From a virus: a stretch of 39,023 bases of DNA. Positions 22,187 through 30,987 of the stretch are shown here, piece by piece. Position 1 is the first letter of the stretch; the number at the start of each line of letters is the position of its first letter. The stretch is from IMG/VR virus record IMGVR_UViG_3300042483_000198, positions 1 to 39,023 of that record. One strand, written 5' to 3'. The notes below the pieces were generated by a model, which saw only the letters and a list, made by a program, of their open reading frames with translations, ran no database searches and was not told the DNA's origin. A program made the translations under genes and the position numbers.

Positions 22187-22360
22187 TCATTGGCTGGTCG
22201 TCCACTTATTGCGGGAGAATAGAGAAGTCCAGCGGTCCTTGTCTGCCTGCCTCGTAGCCATGACCTTTAACGCCTCCCATTCGGTCAGTTTCTTACCCGA
22301 TAGGACACTACCAGTCCTACTCCATCCAGCCTTACGTCCTCTTGTCTTGGGCTTATTCAT
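22187..22360 (-). CDS. hypothetical basic protein, 57 aa
   Basis: ATG 22358-22360 overlaps the previous stop by eight bases (ATGAATAA). Highly basic: MNKPKTRGRKAGWSRTG followed by helix KKLTEWEALKVMATRQ and DKDRWTSLFSRNKWTTS. Possibly DNA binding or a small virion protein. Stops one base before the connector start. Confidence 0.55.
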   Translation of the reverse strand: MNKPKTRGRKAGWSRTGSVLSGKKLTEWEALKVMATRQADKDRWTSLFSRNKWTTSQ

Positions 22361-22892
22361 CGGCTTTCTTCTTTAGGAACGCAAGGGTATGCCCTATTCG
22401 GAAGGCATTACAGGCCTTGTCATGGAACATGAACTTGGATGGAGGCAACCCCAAGACGGACTGCAGACGCTTTACCCGCTTGTTGATTGTGGATCTCGGT
22501 ACGCCTAGTTGCCTAGACAATTCACGCTGGGCTGGCGGTTCTCCCAATCCTAGGACGATACGGACTACCTGTGCGTGGAGCATAGCGGAGTCGTTCTTGT
22601 GAGCAGACTCCATCACCTCCATAAAGAAGTGGATAATCCGTATCATCTGGGAGGTCTGTATGTCCTCCTTAAACTCCTTAGCCGATTCCTTTGAGTACTC
22701 TAGGATGGCCTTCTTTATCAGCCCCGCTTGTGAATGCTCATCGGTATCTATCGTCTGCTCGTCTAGTTCCCGATTACCTCCGATAGAGGGGTCACGCATA
22801 GTGCCTAGTCCAGCACCGAGACGCTCCAACTCGGCCTGCACTTTCATTGGCAGACCTTGGAACCACACTCGGAAGCGTGTCTCGTAGTCCAT
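22353..22892 (-). CDS. helix-turn-helix protein, paralogue 1
   Basis: 179 aa from ATG 22892 (MDYETRFRVWFQGLP). A C-terminal HTH at about 119-145 (AQRELSRQLGVPRSTINKRV), followed by a basic end. It is related to the protein at 34346-34888: both have [YF]xxWFxGL near residue 10, a D-x-SIG segment near 35 and the same C-terminal HTH with LQ/MQ and LPA/LPP after it. Located directly after the capsid terminator, in a place where head phages rarely keep regulators. Likely a DNA-binding regulator. Confidence 0.7.
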   Translation of the reverse strand: MDYETRFRVWFQGLPMKVQAELERLGAGLGTMRDPSIGGNRELDEQTIDTDEHSQAGLIKKAILEYSKESAKEFKEDIQTSQMIRIIHFFMEVMESAHKNDSAMLHAQVVRIVLGLGEPPAQRELSRQLGVPRSTINKRVKRLQSVLGLPPSKFMFHDKACNAFRIGHTLAFLKKKADE

Positions 22893-22920
22893 GCAGGTTA
22901 TTATGTGTAAGGGCTGGTTA

Positions 22921-22963
22921 TCGCAAGAAACAAGAAGGGGTGAGGCCAACAAGCCCCACCCCT
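22921..22963 (-). terminator. intrinsic terminator after capsid gene
   Basis: On the minus strand AGGGGTGGGGC and GCCTCACCCCT form an 11-bp stem (one G-U pair) with loop TTGTTG, followed by the U-rich TCTTGTTTCTTG. It stands between the capsid gene and the HTH gene and would lower expression of the downstream tail genes relative to capsid. Confidence 0.8.
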
Positions 22964-22993
22964 AGCACAACACAACACGAACCCGAACCCGAA

Positions 22994-23923
22994 TTAGACG
23001 TCGACGACGACTCGCTTGAGCAACTTCTCATTACCGACAGCCACTCCGTAGAGGAGGGTAGCGGTGATACGATAGAAGCCCAGAGGCATGTAGTAAGAAC
23101 GGAGTTGGATGGACAGACCCGAAGTGCGGTCCTGCACCGTGACGACTTCACCGTAGAAGTTCTGCGGTTCAGCAGGAACTCGAGCGGCGATGATAATCGC
23201 ATCCTTGTGACCAGCGAAACCGACAAGGTTCTTGGAACTAGCGGTGTTCGCAGGGATGGAGTTATAGGTCTGGAGGCCGAGACCGAGCAGTTCGGGAATA
23301 CGACGCTCACGGATAGGCTCCGCACCACCGTAGTTTAACTGCTTCTGGAGGGCATCATTCTTCAGCAGGGCTGCGAAGATAGACGGATTGTGGATGAAGA
23401 AACGCTCCATCGGGCAATTGACGAGGTCCAGAGACTTCTGGAGGTCAATGAGGTGGTCGATGGTAAGGGAGGCTTCATCAGCGATATCGACCTGAGCCGC
23501 ACCAAAGTTGGTAGCGGTAACGAGGCCCATAACGTCATCCATCATAGCCTTGACGATAGAATGACTGACAGGCTGGACGAACAGACGCTGGAGGATGGGC
23601 CAGCCACCCTTGGACAACTGACCGTCATCGAACTCGATGGTCTTCTGCTTGTGCTTATTCAGCGTGATGACTCGCTCGGTCGATTCGACGGCATCGGGGA
23701 GGTAACCACGATTGCCAGAACCTTGGTCGAAGTCCTTAGCCGCAGAAAGGTCCGAGGCGATGCGGGTCGTGACGGTCTCACCACGAGTGGCGATGTCAGC
23801 GGTAAAGTCCCGAGTAAAGGAATTGACGAGAGGGAACTCCAGAAGGAAGTTCTCGAGGGTCTGCTCTGCGAGAGCATGGAGGGTAATGCCTCCGAGGTTG
23901 TTTGAAGATGCGACGTCAGGCAT
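22994..23923 (-). CDS. major capsid protein (HK97 fold)
   Basis: 309 aa. N-terminal LEQTL-type helix (ALAEQTLENFLLEFPLVNSF) followed by an extended loop with RGETVTTRIASDL; the spine-helix and P-loop region ERFFIHNPSIFAALLKNDAL at about 180-200; and the C-terminal strand series (LRSYYMPLGFYRITATLLYG) resemble HK97-fold coats of the small P22/Phi29-like type. It follows the S49 protease and scaffold-like genes, and has its own strong terminator. Its leader CACTAACCTCTACCTAATAC is G-free. No long N-terminal delta domain is present, which fits a separate scaffold. Confidence 0.85.
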   Translation of the reverse strand: MPDVASSNNLGGITLHALAEQTLENFLLEFPLVNSFTRDFTADIATRGETVTTRIASDLSAAKDFDQGSGNRGYLPDAVESTERVITLNKHKQKTIEFDDGQLSKGGWPILQRLFVQPVSHSIVKAMMDDVMGLVTATNFGAAQVDIADEASLTIDHLIDLQKSLDLVNCPMERFFIHNPSIFAALLKNDALQKQLNYGGAEPIRERRIPELLGLGLQTYNSIPANTASSKNLVGFAGHKDAIIIAARVPAEPQNFYGEVVTVQDRTSGLSIQLRSYYMPLGFYRITATLLYGVAVGNEKLLKRVVVDV

Positions 23924-23951
23924 GGTAGTGTATTAGGTAGAGGTTAGTGGA

Positions 23952-24356
23952 TTAGAGCATATTAGAACGGTTGTTCTGATAGAAAGCGTTACGGTCCTTG
24001 AGGTCCTTAATCGCCTTGTACTGAGTCCAGAGTTCGTTGCGAAGGACGGCAGGGTCTTTCGAAGCGACAGGAGTAGCCGAGGTGACGGCGGTAGCCTTGA
24101 CCCCGACAGAGGCGAGAATCTTAGCCGCCTTGCTGGAAGCGGATGCTTCAGCAGACTTGAGCGTAGCGGACTCAGCCTTGACGGATTCCATTTCAGCGGA
24201 AATCTTGGCGAGTTCCTCAGCCTTCTCAGCGAGAGCCTTTTCGGATGCTTCGTGCTTCTCGTTAATGGCGACTATAGCAGTCTCCATCTCTTTGCACTTC
24301 GACTCAAGGGAGGCGATGGACTCGATGGAGGCTTGGAGTTGTTCTTCGATGGTCAT
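23952..24356 (-). CDS. coiled-coil scaffolding-like protein
   Basis: 134 aa. Residues 1-70 are a heptad-rich helix (EEQLQASIESIASLESKCKE, KALAEKAEELAKISAEMES), then an Ala/Ser/Thr-rich linker (ASASSKAAKILASVGVKATA) and a C-terminal polar helix (LWTQYKAIKDLKDRNAFY). It lies between the head protease and the capsid gene, the usual site of a scaffold, which drives prohead assembly and is removed or cleaved. Alternatively a head-decoration protein. Confidence 0.7.
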   Translation of the reverse strand: MTIEEQLQASIESIASLESKCKEMETAIVAINEKHEASEKALAEKAEELAKISAEMESVKAESATLKSAEASASSKAAKILASVGVKATAVTSATPVASKDPAVLRNELWTQYKAIKDLKDRNAFYQNNRSNML

Positions 24357-24372
24357 AGTATTGGGATTGGTA

Positions 24373-25170
24373 TCAAGTAATCTTGCGGATGAGGGCAGTC
24401 TTACTCTTGGTCAGATGCGTGACAAGCCCATTATTGGATGCCGCCTTACCGCTAAAGACCTGCCCTTCCATGGCATCGTCGAGCACCCGCTTGCGTACCC
24501 CAGTGACGGAGGACTTGAATTGAGCGTGGATGCCGTCTATTTCCGATTGGAGATTAGCCCTCTGGTCGGTGGTCATAGCCGTACCAGCCAGCCCAGCCGC
24601 CTTGAACTTGCCAGCCGAAATAACGTCTATGGAGATGCCAGCCTGCTTGTAGGCCTCGGTAAGATTAGGTACTGCCATGTAGACCCCGATAGAGCCTACC
24701 GTAGCGGACGGAGAGGCATGGAATTCGCTGGCTTGTGAGCCAATCCAGTAGGCCGCACTACAGGCTTCCCCATCAGTAAATGCGACAGTCCGCTTCTTGG
24801 ATTCACGGATAGTGCTAGCCAATTCTGGGACTCCAGTGACCGTACCACCGGGTGAGTTGATGTCTAGGAGGATGGACTTTACGTCCTTATCGTCATTGAA
24901 AGCGTCTATTGCCGACTCGACATCCTTGCAATCTACGCCTCCGCAGGCCTTTTCTAGTGGGGATAGGTGCTTCCCTATGACTCCATGGATGGGGACTACG
25001 CCTACGGAACCCTGCTTATAAGGCTTAGGTCGCTCGCCAAATACCATAGTCAGAAGGTCTGGACCAGAGTTCATGTGACGCTCAATTATCTCAGCCATAG
25101 CGGATGCTCGGCTGGGGTCGATGAGGAGAGGCTCTATGCCTCTTAGTGGTTTGTGTAGGAAGTTTATCAT
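24373..25170 (-). CDS. S49-family prohead protease (SppA-like)
   Basis: 265 aa, ClpP/crotonase fold as in phage head-maturation proteases. GVVPIHGVIGKH (57-68) starts the fold, then DINSPGG (103-109), nucleophile region EACSAAYWIGSQ with Ser138, and ISAGKFKAAG with candidate catalytic Lys188 (Ser-Lys dyad of S49 enzymes). ATVGSIGVYMAVPN (157-170) is the conserved structural segment. It cleaves scaffold and capsid/portal ends during maturation. TAATG coupling to the previous gene. Confident family call; which Lys is catalytic is by alignment memory. Confidence 0.88.
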   Translation of the reverse strand: MINFLHKPLRGIEPLLIDPSRASAMAEIIERHMNSGPDLLTMVFGERPKPYKQGSVGVVPIHGVIGKHLSPLEKACGGVDCKDVESAIDAFNDDKDVKSILLDINSPGGTVTGVPELASTIRESKKRTVAFTDGEACSAAYWIGSQASEFHASPSATVGSIGVYMAVPNLTEAYKQAGISIDVISAGKFKAAGLAGTAMTTDQRANLQSEIDGIHAQFKSSVTGVRKRVLDDAMEGQVFSGKAASNNGLVTHLTKSKTALIRKIT

Positions 25171-25742
25171 TAGCCTAAATTGATTTTTGCACCGCCAATA
25201 GTAACCCAGCCAGTCTTGCCATCGGCTTTCATTTCTTTGGCTATCTTTGACACCTCAGCACGACCCTTACCGCCTTGGGACTCCTTCCATTTGCCTTTGC
25301 GTCCAAGTTTAGCGGTCTTGGCTTGGGCATCGGTCTTCTGGGTAGCGTTTTGCTTTTTTTCTATTCGTGCTATCTTCTTATCCTCATCGTCATTTTCCCT
25401 ATCGGAGACGGGTCCATAACGCTCTTGTTTAATCTGGTCTGGCGTCATCTTTTCGTGACGCTTTTTAGCGTCTTTGTTTATACGCTTTATGTCAGCCTTC
25501 GTATTGCGTTGAAGTTGCTGTACTTCTTGAGCATCTAGGTCTTTTCTAAATCCATCAGGACCACGCTGGGCTAGCAGTTTGTCATTGGACATACCCCTAA
25601 TACGCTTATCCTTGTCGTTGGCTAACTTTTCCGCAAATGCAGCCTTGGTCTTATTTTGACTTAGTTTTTCAAATGCGGCTCTAGTGCGTGCTTCCTTTTG
25701 GCCTTTTTCGGCTTCATTAGTCTTTCCGAAAGCGTCTTTCAT
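25170..25742 (-). CDS. highly charged hypothetical protein, 190 aa
   Basis: Composed almost wholly of Lys, Asp, Glu, Gln, Arg and Ala (MKDAFGKTNEAEKGQKEART; KADIKRINKDAKKRHEKM), likely long helices or disordered. Ends WVTIGGAKINLG, a small strand-like tail. Inserted between the PP-loop enzyme and the protease in the head operon. Locally it is lower in GC than its neighbours. Possible internal virion or DNA-associated protein; no family. Confidence 0.6.
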   Translation of the reverse strand: MKDAFGKTNEAEKGQKEARTRAAFEKLSQNKTKAAFAEKLANDKDKRIRGMSNDKLLAQRGPDGFRKDLDAQEVQQLQRNTKADIKRINKDAKKRHEKMTPDQIKQERYGPVSDRENDDEDKKIARIEKKQNATQKTDAQAKTAKLGRKGKWKESQGGKGRAEVSKIAKEMKADGKTGWVTIGGAKINLG

Positions 25743-25754
25743 AGGATTGGGCAG

Positions 25755-26420
25755 TTAATCAAGCATTGAGGGGTTAATCATCGGGTCCATACCTTCGCAC
25801 ATCTTCCAGCATTCGTCAATCGAGTCACCGTAGTGCTTCTTAGAAATTGAGTAGAAAGGTCCATTTCCCTGCACCGCCTTACCCCACGGAGTGTCGTAAA
25901 TCCATGGTCGGATGCCTAATCCTTGTAGGTATTCCCATATATCATCGGTCTTCCACGCTCGTAGCGGGTGGCACTGCCATCCAGCCTCATTCTTGTAAAT
26001 GTCCTTGGGGACGCAGTTTTCTTGGGTTCTACGCCCATAGACCATAAGCCCATACCCATGGCGTTTGGCGTACCCTTTGACCGTAGCCTGCTGACGGACG
26101 GCATACGACCACGCCTTAACCTTACTGTCGTTGGAGAAGATTATGTCCCGATGACGGCGTAGCCAGTCTATGTTTAAGGAGTATCGGTAATCACAATGGA
26201 GTCCTATCTGTGCTCCTATGCCTTGGGTATCAGCGTTCTGCTTGGCGAAATAGAAGGATACCTCGCTTACCGCATCCTTACAGCCCATCGAATAAGCGAT
26301 ATGGGACATGACGATGGCATCCTTCCCACCGCTGTATGCGATGAGAGGACGCTCACCTAGGGCTAACGCCCGACCTAGTATCTCCTTACTTTCGCTTACG
26401 AGGCTGGCTATTCGGCTCAT
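25755..26420 (-). CDS. PAPS-reductase-family PP-loop enzyme (second copy)
   Basis: 221 aa. N-terminal PP-loop SGGKD at 30-34, which binds ATP and adenylates its substrate, then the family pattern HCDYRYSLNIDWLRRH, MVYGRRTQENC near 129-139 and HPLRAWKTDDIWEYL near 151-165. The family covers PAPS reductases and DndC/IbrA-like proteins. It overlaps the portal gene end by 35 bases and so lies inside the head operon, away from the other PP-loop gene at 31487. The core Cys of a true PAPS reductase C-terminal motif is not evident, arguing against simple sulfate reduction. Possible role in nucleic acid modification. Confidence 0.8.
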   Translation of the reverse strand: MSRIASLVSESKEILGRALALGERPLIAYSGGKDAIVMSHIAYSMGCKDAVSEVSFYFAKQNADTQGIGAQIGLHCDYRYSLNIDWLRRHRDIIFSNDSKVKAWSYAVRQQATVKGYAKRHGYGLMVYGRRTQENCVPKDIYKNEAGWQCHPLRAWKTDDIWEYLQGLGIRPWIYDTPWGKAVQGNGPFYSISKKHYGDSIDECWKMCEGMDPMINPSMLD

Positions 26421-28236
26421 CTATGCCACGGTCAGTCTGAATAGGCTCAACGTCAACGTCAGACTTGGAAGGTACGTCTTGGGCTTCTTCTTCGTACTCG
26501 TTCTTTTCCTTTGGCTCATCGCCTACGATTACTTCCTCGCCTTCGACTACCTCCTCGACTTCCTCGCCCTCGACTTCCTCTTCGGATTCGGCTTCGGCTT
26601 CCTCGCCTTCCTCGATTTCCTCGGCTTCTTCGGTTTCTTCCTCGTCCTCTATCGGGAACTGCGGGTTTGGGGTCGGAACGCCAAAAGGCGGCTTATTCTC
26701 GCCCTCTACGTTGCCCGTAGCGTCGGTTTTACCGTTTGCGGGGGCTGGGACACCCGCAGGCATAGCACCGCCAGCAGGGTCAAATGGGTTGGGAGCCATG
26801 GTAGCCTTGATGCCACTAGCCAACTTGTAAATGGAGGTAGGGTCGACTCCGTACTTAGCGGCTATCTCGTTAATCATCTTAGTCTCCTTCGCCTTGCGTT
26901 CAAGTTCGGCTCTCACGTCCATACCTCTAGCCGCATAAGAATCGGCTAGCGTGCCTAGGCCGAATTCGATGTCGCTACGCTCTTGGTCACTCTGACGACC
27001 AGCGTCTACGGTGACTCGACAAGGGGTAGTAAACGTAAACTTGTTCCAGTTATCTACCTCCTCAAGTTCTCCTCGGTTTATAGCATCCGCTATGATGTAG
27101 GTAATCACAGGACGGATAAAACGGTTAATGAGGATGTTCTGCCTATGCTGGAAGATGCGGTCAGCCTTCGCTACGACCAGTCGGACTGAGGCACCGCCAA
27201 TCTTGGAAGGGTCAGCGATAAACTCGTAGGGCATAGCACCCTGCGATGAGTCACGACGGAGGTGCTCAAGGAATCCGGTAAAGGTGCTGTTCGGACGCTT
27301 CGATTCCAGATGCTCAAGTTTCTCGCCTTGGTCGACTACCATGGACTTGCCACCGAAGTTCCGTTTGAACTCCGTCACGTTCGCATCCTCGTAATTGGCT
27401 TCACCCAAATCTGGATAGTCACCAGCGTCCTCGCTCGGATTAGCCTTAACGAAGACACGGGTAATGTCGCTCTGGTCCTTGATGGCCTGCTTCTCCATCG
27501 CTATCAGTTCCATCTCGTCATAGATATGGTTGATGGCGTGTTGCATCGTAGGATAGCCTCGGGTCTGGCTTATCTGCTCTGGGTCAAAGACGTGGATGCA
27601 GGATTGGGCGGGTATATCCCTAAAGGAGCCGTCATCTTCAATGACTCGGTAGGATATAATACGACCAACAGGGTCATACAGGATGCCATCTACCAGCCCA
27701 TCTACATTAGCCGTAGCATTACCGACACGATGAGATTCGATTAACTGTATCTTGCCTCGGCCTTCGTCATCTCTGGTGAATATGATGAAGATTTCGCCGT
27801 CTCGGTCTATGGCCTTACAGACGATAGACTGTACCTCCTCAAAGCAGAACCTGCCCGTGATTTCGCATTGGTAGGACCATTCCTTGATGTATTCCTCTGA
27901 CTCCTTGTTGTACTCTTCATCGTCCGTATTGACTTGGGTGCCGATGCCATTCGATACAGCGTATCCGCACATGGAATGGATAAACTCACGATAGAATCCG
28001 CTGTTCTTCTCAAGATAGCGTGACTTGCGTAGCATCTCGAGGCGGTCACCTACCATCATCTCCTTACGGAAGTCCTGCGGGGCTGGAGTCCAGATATAGC
28101 CACGACGACGGCTCAATTTAGCCGATTCGAACTGCGAAGTTCCCATGCCTCCGTAGAGCGTAGAGGCTTGAGGCTTAGGTGCGGATTCAGCCTTGGGATT
28201 TATGAACCCCTTGATTCTGTCTAGGAAGGATGGCAT
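26386..28236 (-). CDS. portal protein (lambda gpB family)
   Basis: 616 aa. The N-terminal motif (SRRRGYIWTPAPQDFRKE, then MLRKSRYLEKNSGFYREFI) and EVQSIVCKAIDRDGEIFIIF are typical of lambda-type portals, the 12-fold ring through which DNA enters and leaves. The C-terminus has a 59-residue almost pure Glu/acidic stretch at about 530-588 after a Pro/Ala-rich linker, then a polar tail ending RKRK. This tail is unusual for the family. Gene order gpW-like / portal / protease matches lambda. Confidence 0.9.
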   Translation of the reverse strand: MPSFLDRIKGFINPKAESAPKPQASTLYGGMGTSQFESAKLSRRRGYIWTPAPQDFRKEMMVGDRLEMLRKSRYLEKNSGFYREFIHSMCGYAVSNGIGTQVNTDDEEYNKESEEYIKEWSYQCEITGRFCFEEVQSIVCKAIDRDGEIFIIFTRDDEGRGKIQLIESHRVGNATANVDGLVDGILYDPVGRIISYRVIEDDGSFRDIPAQSCIHVFDPEQISQTRGYPTMQHAINHIYDEMELIAMEKQAIKDQSDITRVFVKANPSEDAGDYPDLGEANYEDANVTEFKRNFGGKSMVVDQGEKLEHLESKRPNSTFTGFLEHLRRDSSQGAMPYEFIADPSKIGGASVRLVVAKADRIFQHRQNILINRFIRPVITYIIADAINRGELEEVDNWNKFTFTTPCRVTVDAGRQSDQERSDIEFGLGTLADSYAARGMDVRAELERKAKETKMINEIAAKYGVDPTSIYKLASGIKATMAPNPFDPAGGAMPAGVPAPANGKTDATGNVEGENKPPFGVPTPNPQFPIEDEEETEEAEEIEEGEEAEAESEEEVEGEEVEEVVEGEEVIVGDEPKEKNEYEEEAQDVPSKSDVDVEPIQTDRGIDEPNSQPRKRK

Positions 28237-28520
28237 TAGAAGTGCTTAAACGAACGATAGTCGGAGACAAGAATTCGTTTCTTCTTTGTACTACCGCCAT
28301 TGTAGACGGTCGGATTTATCTTCTTGAGGGCGAACTGACACTCCATGAGCACTTGGTCTATCGGCAAAGTAAACTGTTTTGAGGCCGAAGAACCGCTATC
28401 ACCATAGGACATAGTGACCTTTCCCTGCTTAATGTAGGTTTTCGCCTTGGCTATGATGTCCAAAACGTCCTGCTCGGTAAATCCGATGGCAAAGATACCA
28501 GAAGGTATGAAGGACGGCAT
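28236..28520 (-). CDS. gpW-like head-tail joining protein
   Basis: 94 aa. FTEQDVLDIIAKAKTYIKQG (15-34) and FTLPIDQVLMECQFALKKIN (about 51-70) match the gpW pattern of helix, beta hairpin, helix. In lambda gpW lies between terminase and portal genes, as here. It closes the head after packaging. Small size and conserved place make the call good. Confidence 0.8.
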   Translation of the reverse strand: MPSFIPSGIFAIGFTEQDVLDIIAKAKTYIKQGKVTMSYGDSGSSASKQFTLPIDQVLMECQFALKKINPTVYNGGSTKKKRILVSDYRSFKHF

Positions 28521-28535
28521 AATTGGGGCTTACTA

Positions 28536-30374
28536 TCAAGAATCCGATTCAGTCGTAGACTCCGTCTCCTCCTCGACCTCTGACTTTGCTGCTTCCGATG
28601 CTTCCTTGCCGATGAGCCTCAATCGGAGTGCGGCTAGGATGCTCATGACCTCACAATCCCATAAATGGTTCGCTCGTTTGTTGATTTGCACCCATTCTGG
28701 CTTCCCATTTGTCTTCCTAGAACGGTATTCCGAGGTCATTTGACGGCTATATTCCTCTCCAGCATCGACTGCATAGGTGTGCCTACCCGCCCTACGGAGC
28801 CGAGAAAGGGTGTCTTTTAGGGCTAAATTGGAGAATAAAAACACCTTACAAGTGCCTCCTACGAGCGAAATAGTGCGTGGTACAGACCATGGACGGAGGA
28901 AACTCTTGCTCATACCACCCACTACGGAGGTGTGACGGAACTCGTTTAGGTGCGAACCCTTCGTGGCGTTCCATTTATGCTTAATGCACTGCCGATACAC
29001 ATCATCCGTCTGGTCACCGCTATCCACAAAAACAAATGCTGGGTGGCACCCGCATTTGTCCTGAAAGTCCTTAACCTGCTCCCATGTGTTGACGTAAGCC
29101 CATTTGAAGAGGCGACTGGTACCGTCAATGGACCAAGAACGGACGAGACAGTAGAAACCTTGGCGTTGAACGTCCACAGTCATGACACGGATACGAGCGT
29201 GAGGCGTGACGGTGGTACCATCCTTGTCCTTGGGGAGTTGCCACCTGTAGCCGACCCGCCTGTCGTGATAAACGCCCTCATTATCCCAATCGTCGGTCAT
29301 CTTGTAGCCTCCCGACTGGAGTTCTACGTTGAAATCGTCTGGTTCATCCGACCAAGGGAGGGCTAACTGCTTCTGCTTAAAGATGCGTCTGGCATCCTCG
29401 TCACCATACATGTCGAGGGACTCCCGAGCGTGGAGATAGTCGACTGCCATCTTACCCCAAGACCGACAACATAGGGCATTCCAATGGAAGCCACGTTCCG
29501 TGGGGTCGGCATTGCCGTTCATCGAAACATACTCGCCTGTGGCGTTAAACTCCATCCGAGTCCCATCAGTATCCTCAAATAGGGTATCGCAGGAGATACA
29601 TTTGTACTTCGTCTCCTTGCCTACCTTGTTGTAATTGTAGGTATTCCCGTCCTTGAAATCCGTAGGGAAGATGACCTGCTCCCAGACATAGGGCTGACGG
29701 TAACCGCAGGCAGGACAACAGAATGTCCATTCCGAGCGGTCTGTGGAGTTGAAGGATTCGGTAAAGTCGTCCCCATCGTAGGCTCCCTGCGATAGGAAGA
29801 TACGCTTACCCAGCCACCCGAATGCGGTCACTCGAGCAGAGGCTTCAGCCATGTGACCCTTAGGCCATAGCCAGCACTCATCGCCTATGAGCCATCTGAT
29901 GGATCTCCGCTGGAGGTTCTTGAGATTGTGAGCACCTAGAGTCCACATCGTCATTCTGCGGAATTGGGTGGAGGTCCATTTGCTCTTTTCTGGGGAGATA
30001 ATCCGTTCCTTCGTCTCTGGCGTGTTATCCCATAGAGACTTTACTCGGTTGGTATGCCAGTCACGTGCATTGGCATCCGTATCCTGCAGTAGGAGGGTCG
30101 GACCCGGTGCTATGACTGGGATGTAGCAGGCTAGGGTCTCGGCTATCATGGACTTGCCCGACTGAATGGGAGCAGAGACGACTACGAGTCTGACCTCTGG
30201 ATGGACTGCGGCTCGGAGGACTGGGACTAACCATGGAGTCTCAGTGGCTCTGAAAGGACCGGGCATCGGACTGTATGGGACTGCCTTGATGTTCTGAGCC
30301 ATCCAAGTCACCACATCCTGCCCATCATCTGGGCGTAGGATACTACGGAGGGATGCTTCGAAAGAGTTATCCAC
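28536..30374 (-). CDS. terminase large subunit (GpA family)
   Basis: About 612 aa from the GTG at 30374, which gives the 8-base overlap GTGGATAA with the small subunit stop, the same geometry as other starts here; a TTG at 30389 is the alternative. Walker A APIQSGKS (about 68-75), Walker B RWLIGDE (160-166), and a zinc-binding CxxC pair (CCPACG near 220) with a second CxxC (CISC). Nuclease region includes VMTVDVQRQGFY and FVFVDSGDQTDD. It pumps DNA into the head and cuts concatemers. GpA-family enzymes of lambda type cut at cos sites; none was located. Confidence 0.92.
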   Translation of the reverse strand: MDNSFEASLRSILRPDDGQDVVTWMAQNIKAVPYSPMPGPFRATETPWLVPVLRAAVHPEVRLVVVSAPIQSGKSMIAETLACYIPVIAPGPTLLLQDTDANARDWHTNRVKSLWDNTPETKERIISPEKSKWTSTQFRRMTMWTLGAHNLKNLQRRSIRWLIGDECWLWPKGHMAEASARVTAFGWLGKRIFLSQGAYDGDDFTESFNSTDRSEWTFCCPACGYRQPYVWEQVIFPTDFKDGNTYNYNKVGKETKYKCISCDTLFEDTDGTRMEFNATGEYVSMNGNADPTERGFHWNALCCRSWGKMAVDYLHARESLDMYGDEDARRIFKQKQLALPWSDEPDDFNVELQSGGYKMTDDWDNEGVYHDRRVGYRWQLPKDKDGTTVTPHARIRVMTVDVQRQGFYCLVRSWSIDGTSRLFKWAYVNTWEQVKDFQDKCGCHPAFVFVDSGDQTDDVYRQCIKHKWNATKGSHLNEFRHTSVVGGMSKSFLRPWSVPRTISLVGGTCKVFLFSNLALKDTLSRLRRAGRHTYAVDAGEEYSRQMTSEYRSRKTNGKPEWVQINKRANHLWDCEVMSILAALRLRLIGKEASEAAKSEVEEETESTTESDS

Positions 30375-30984
30375 GAGCCTCGCCCTCAAGGTGCGACCAC
30401 TTCTCCATCATCTTGTTCTTGACCTCACGCCATGCGGATAGGGCTTTGGCTGGGTTAGCGGGGTTGGCTTTGGATGCCAATTCCAACTCCACCTTCTCCA
30501 AATCCTGCCGCATTTCGGCTATGATTTTACCGAATCTTTCTACGGCAAACTCCATCTTGATGAGTTCACGGCTCGTAACCTGCCTCGATAGAGCCTCACG
30601 CTGAAGGGAGATGAGGGTCTTTAGGTTCTTATCGTAGGTCTGGTAGAGGCGTGATTGCTGGGGTGAGCCGTCTTGGACTGCACGTAGGTATTGTGCTCGG
30701 CTGATGCGGACGAGTTGCGTCTGGCGGTTAACTAACTCAGCGAATGGGTCACCTTCGCCGTCTGGCGTGCCCGTAGCGTCGCTTTCAGGGGGTAGGGCGG
30801 CCTCTGCCCCTTCCTGTGGGATAGAGTGACCCCTAGGGGCAATACCGCTAGCCTCATGCCTACGGTTCCTCCACAACTCAGCATCCTCAACAGAAGTCAG
30901 AGGCATCCCAGCCGCCACTAACTGGGATACACGACCCTTACTGATACCCCATCGTTCAGCGAGTTCCTGTTGGCTGATAGACAC
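30367..30984 (-). CDS. terminase small subunit (Nu1-like)
   Basis: 205 aa from a GTG start. N-terminal HTH (SQQELAERWGISKGRVSQLV, residues 4-23) then a Gly/Pro/Ala-rich linker and long helices (YDKNLKTLISLQREALSRQV; RFGKIIAEMRQDLEKVELEL), as in Nu1-type recognition subunits that bind the packaging site. Placement before GpA-type large subunit supports this. The linker DNA contains a copy of GACGCTACG. Confidence 0.85.
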   Translation of the reverse strand: MSISQQELAERWGISKGRVSQLVAAGMPLTSVEDAELWRNRRHEASGIAPRGHSIPQEGAEAALPPESDATGTPDGEGDPFAELVNRQTQLVRISRAQYLRAVQDGSPQQSRLYQTYDKNLKTLISLQREALSRQVTSRELIKMEFAVERFGKIIAEMRQDLEKVELELASKANPANPAKALSAWREVKNKMMEKWSHLEGEARG

Positions 30985-30987
30985 CGA

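Noticed and set aside
26465-26949. Plus-strand frames opposite the portal tail
   Set aside because: Low-complexity Ser/Phe/Leu runs caused by the complement of the Glu-rich codons; shadow frames.
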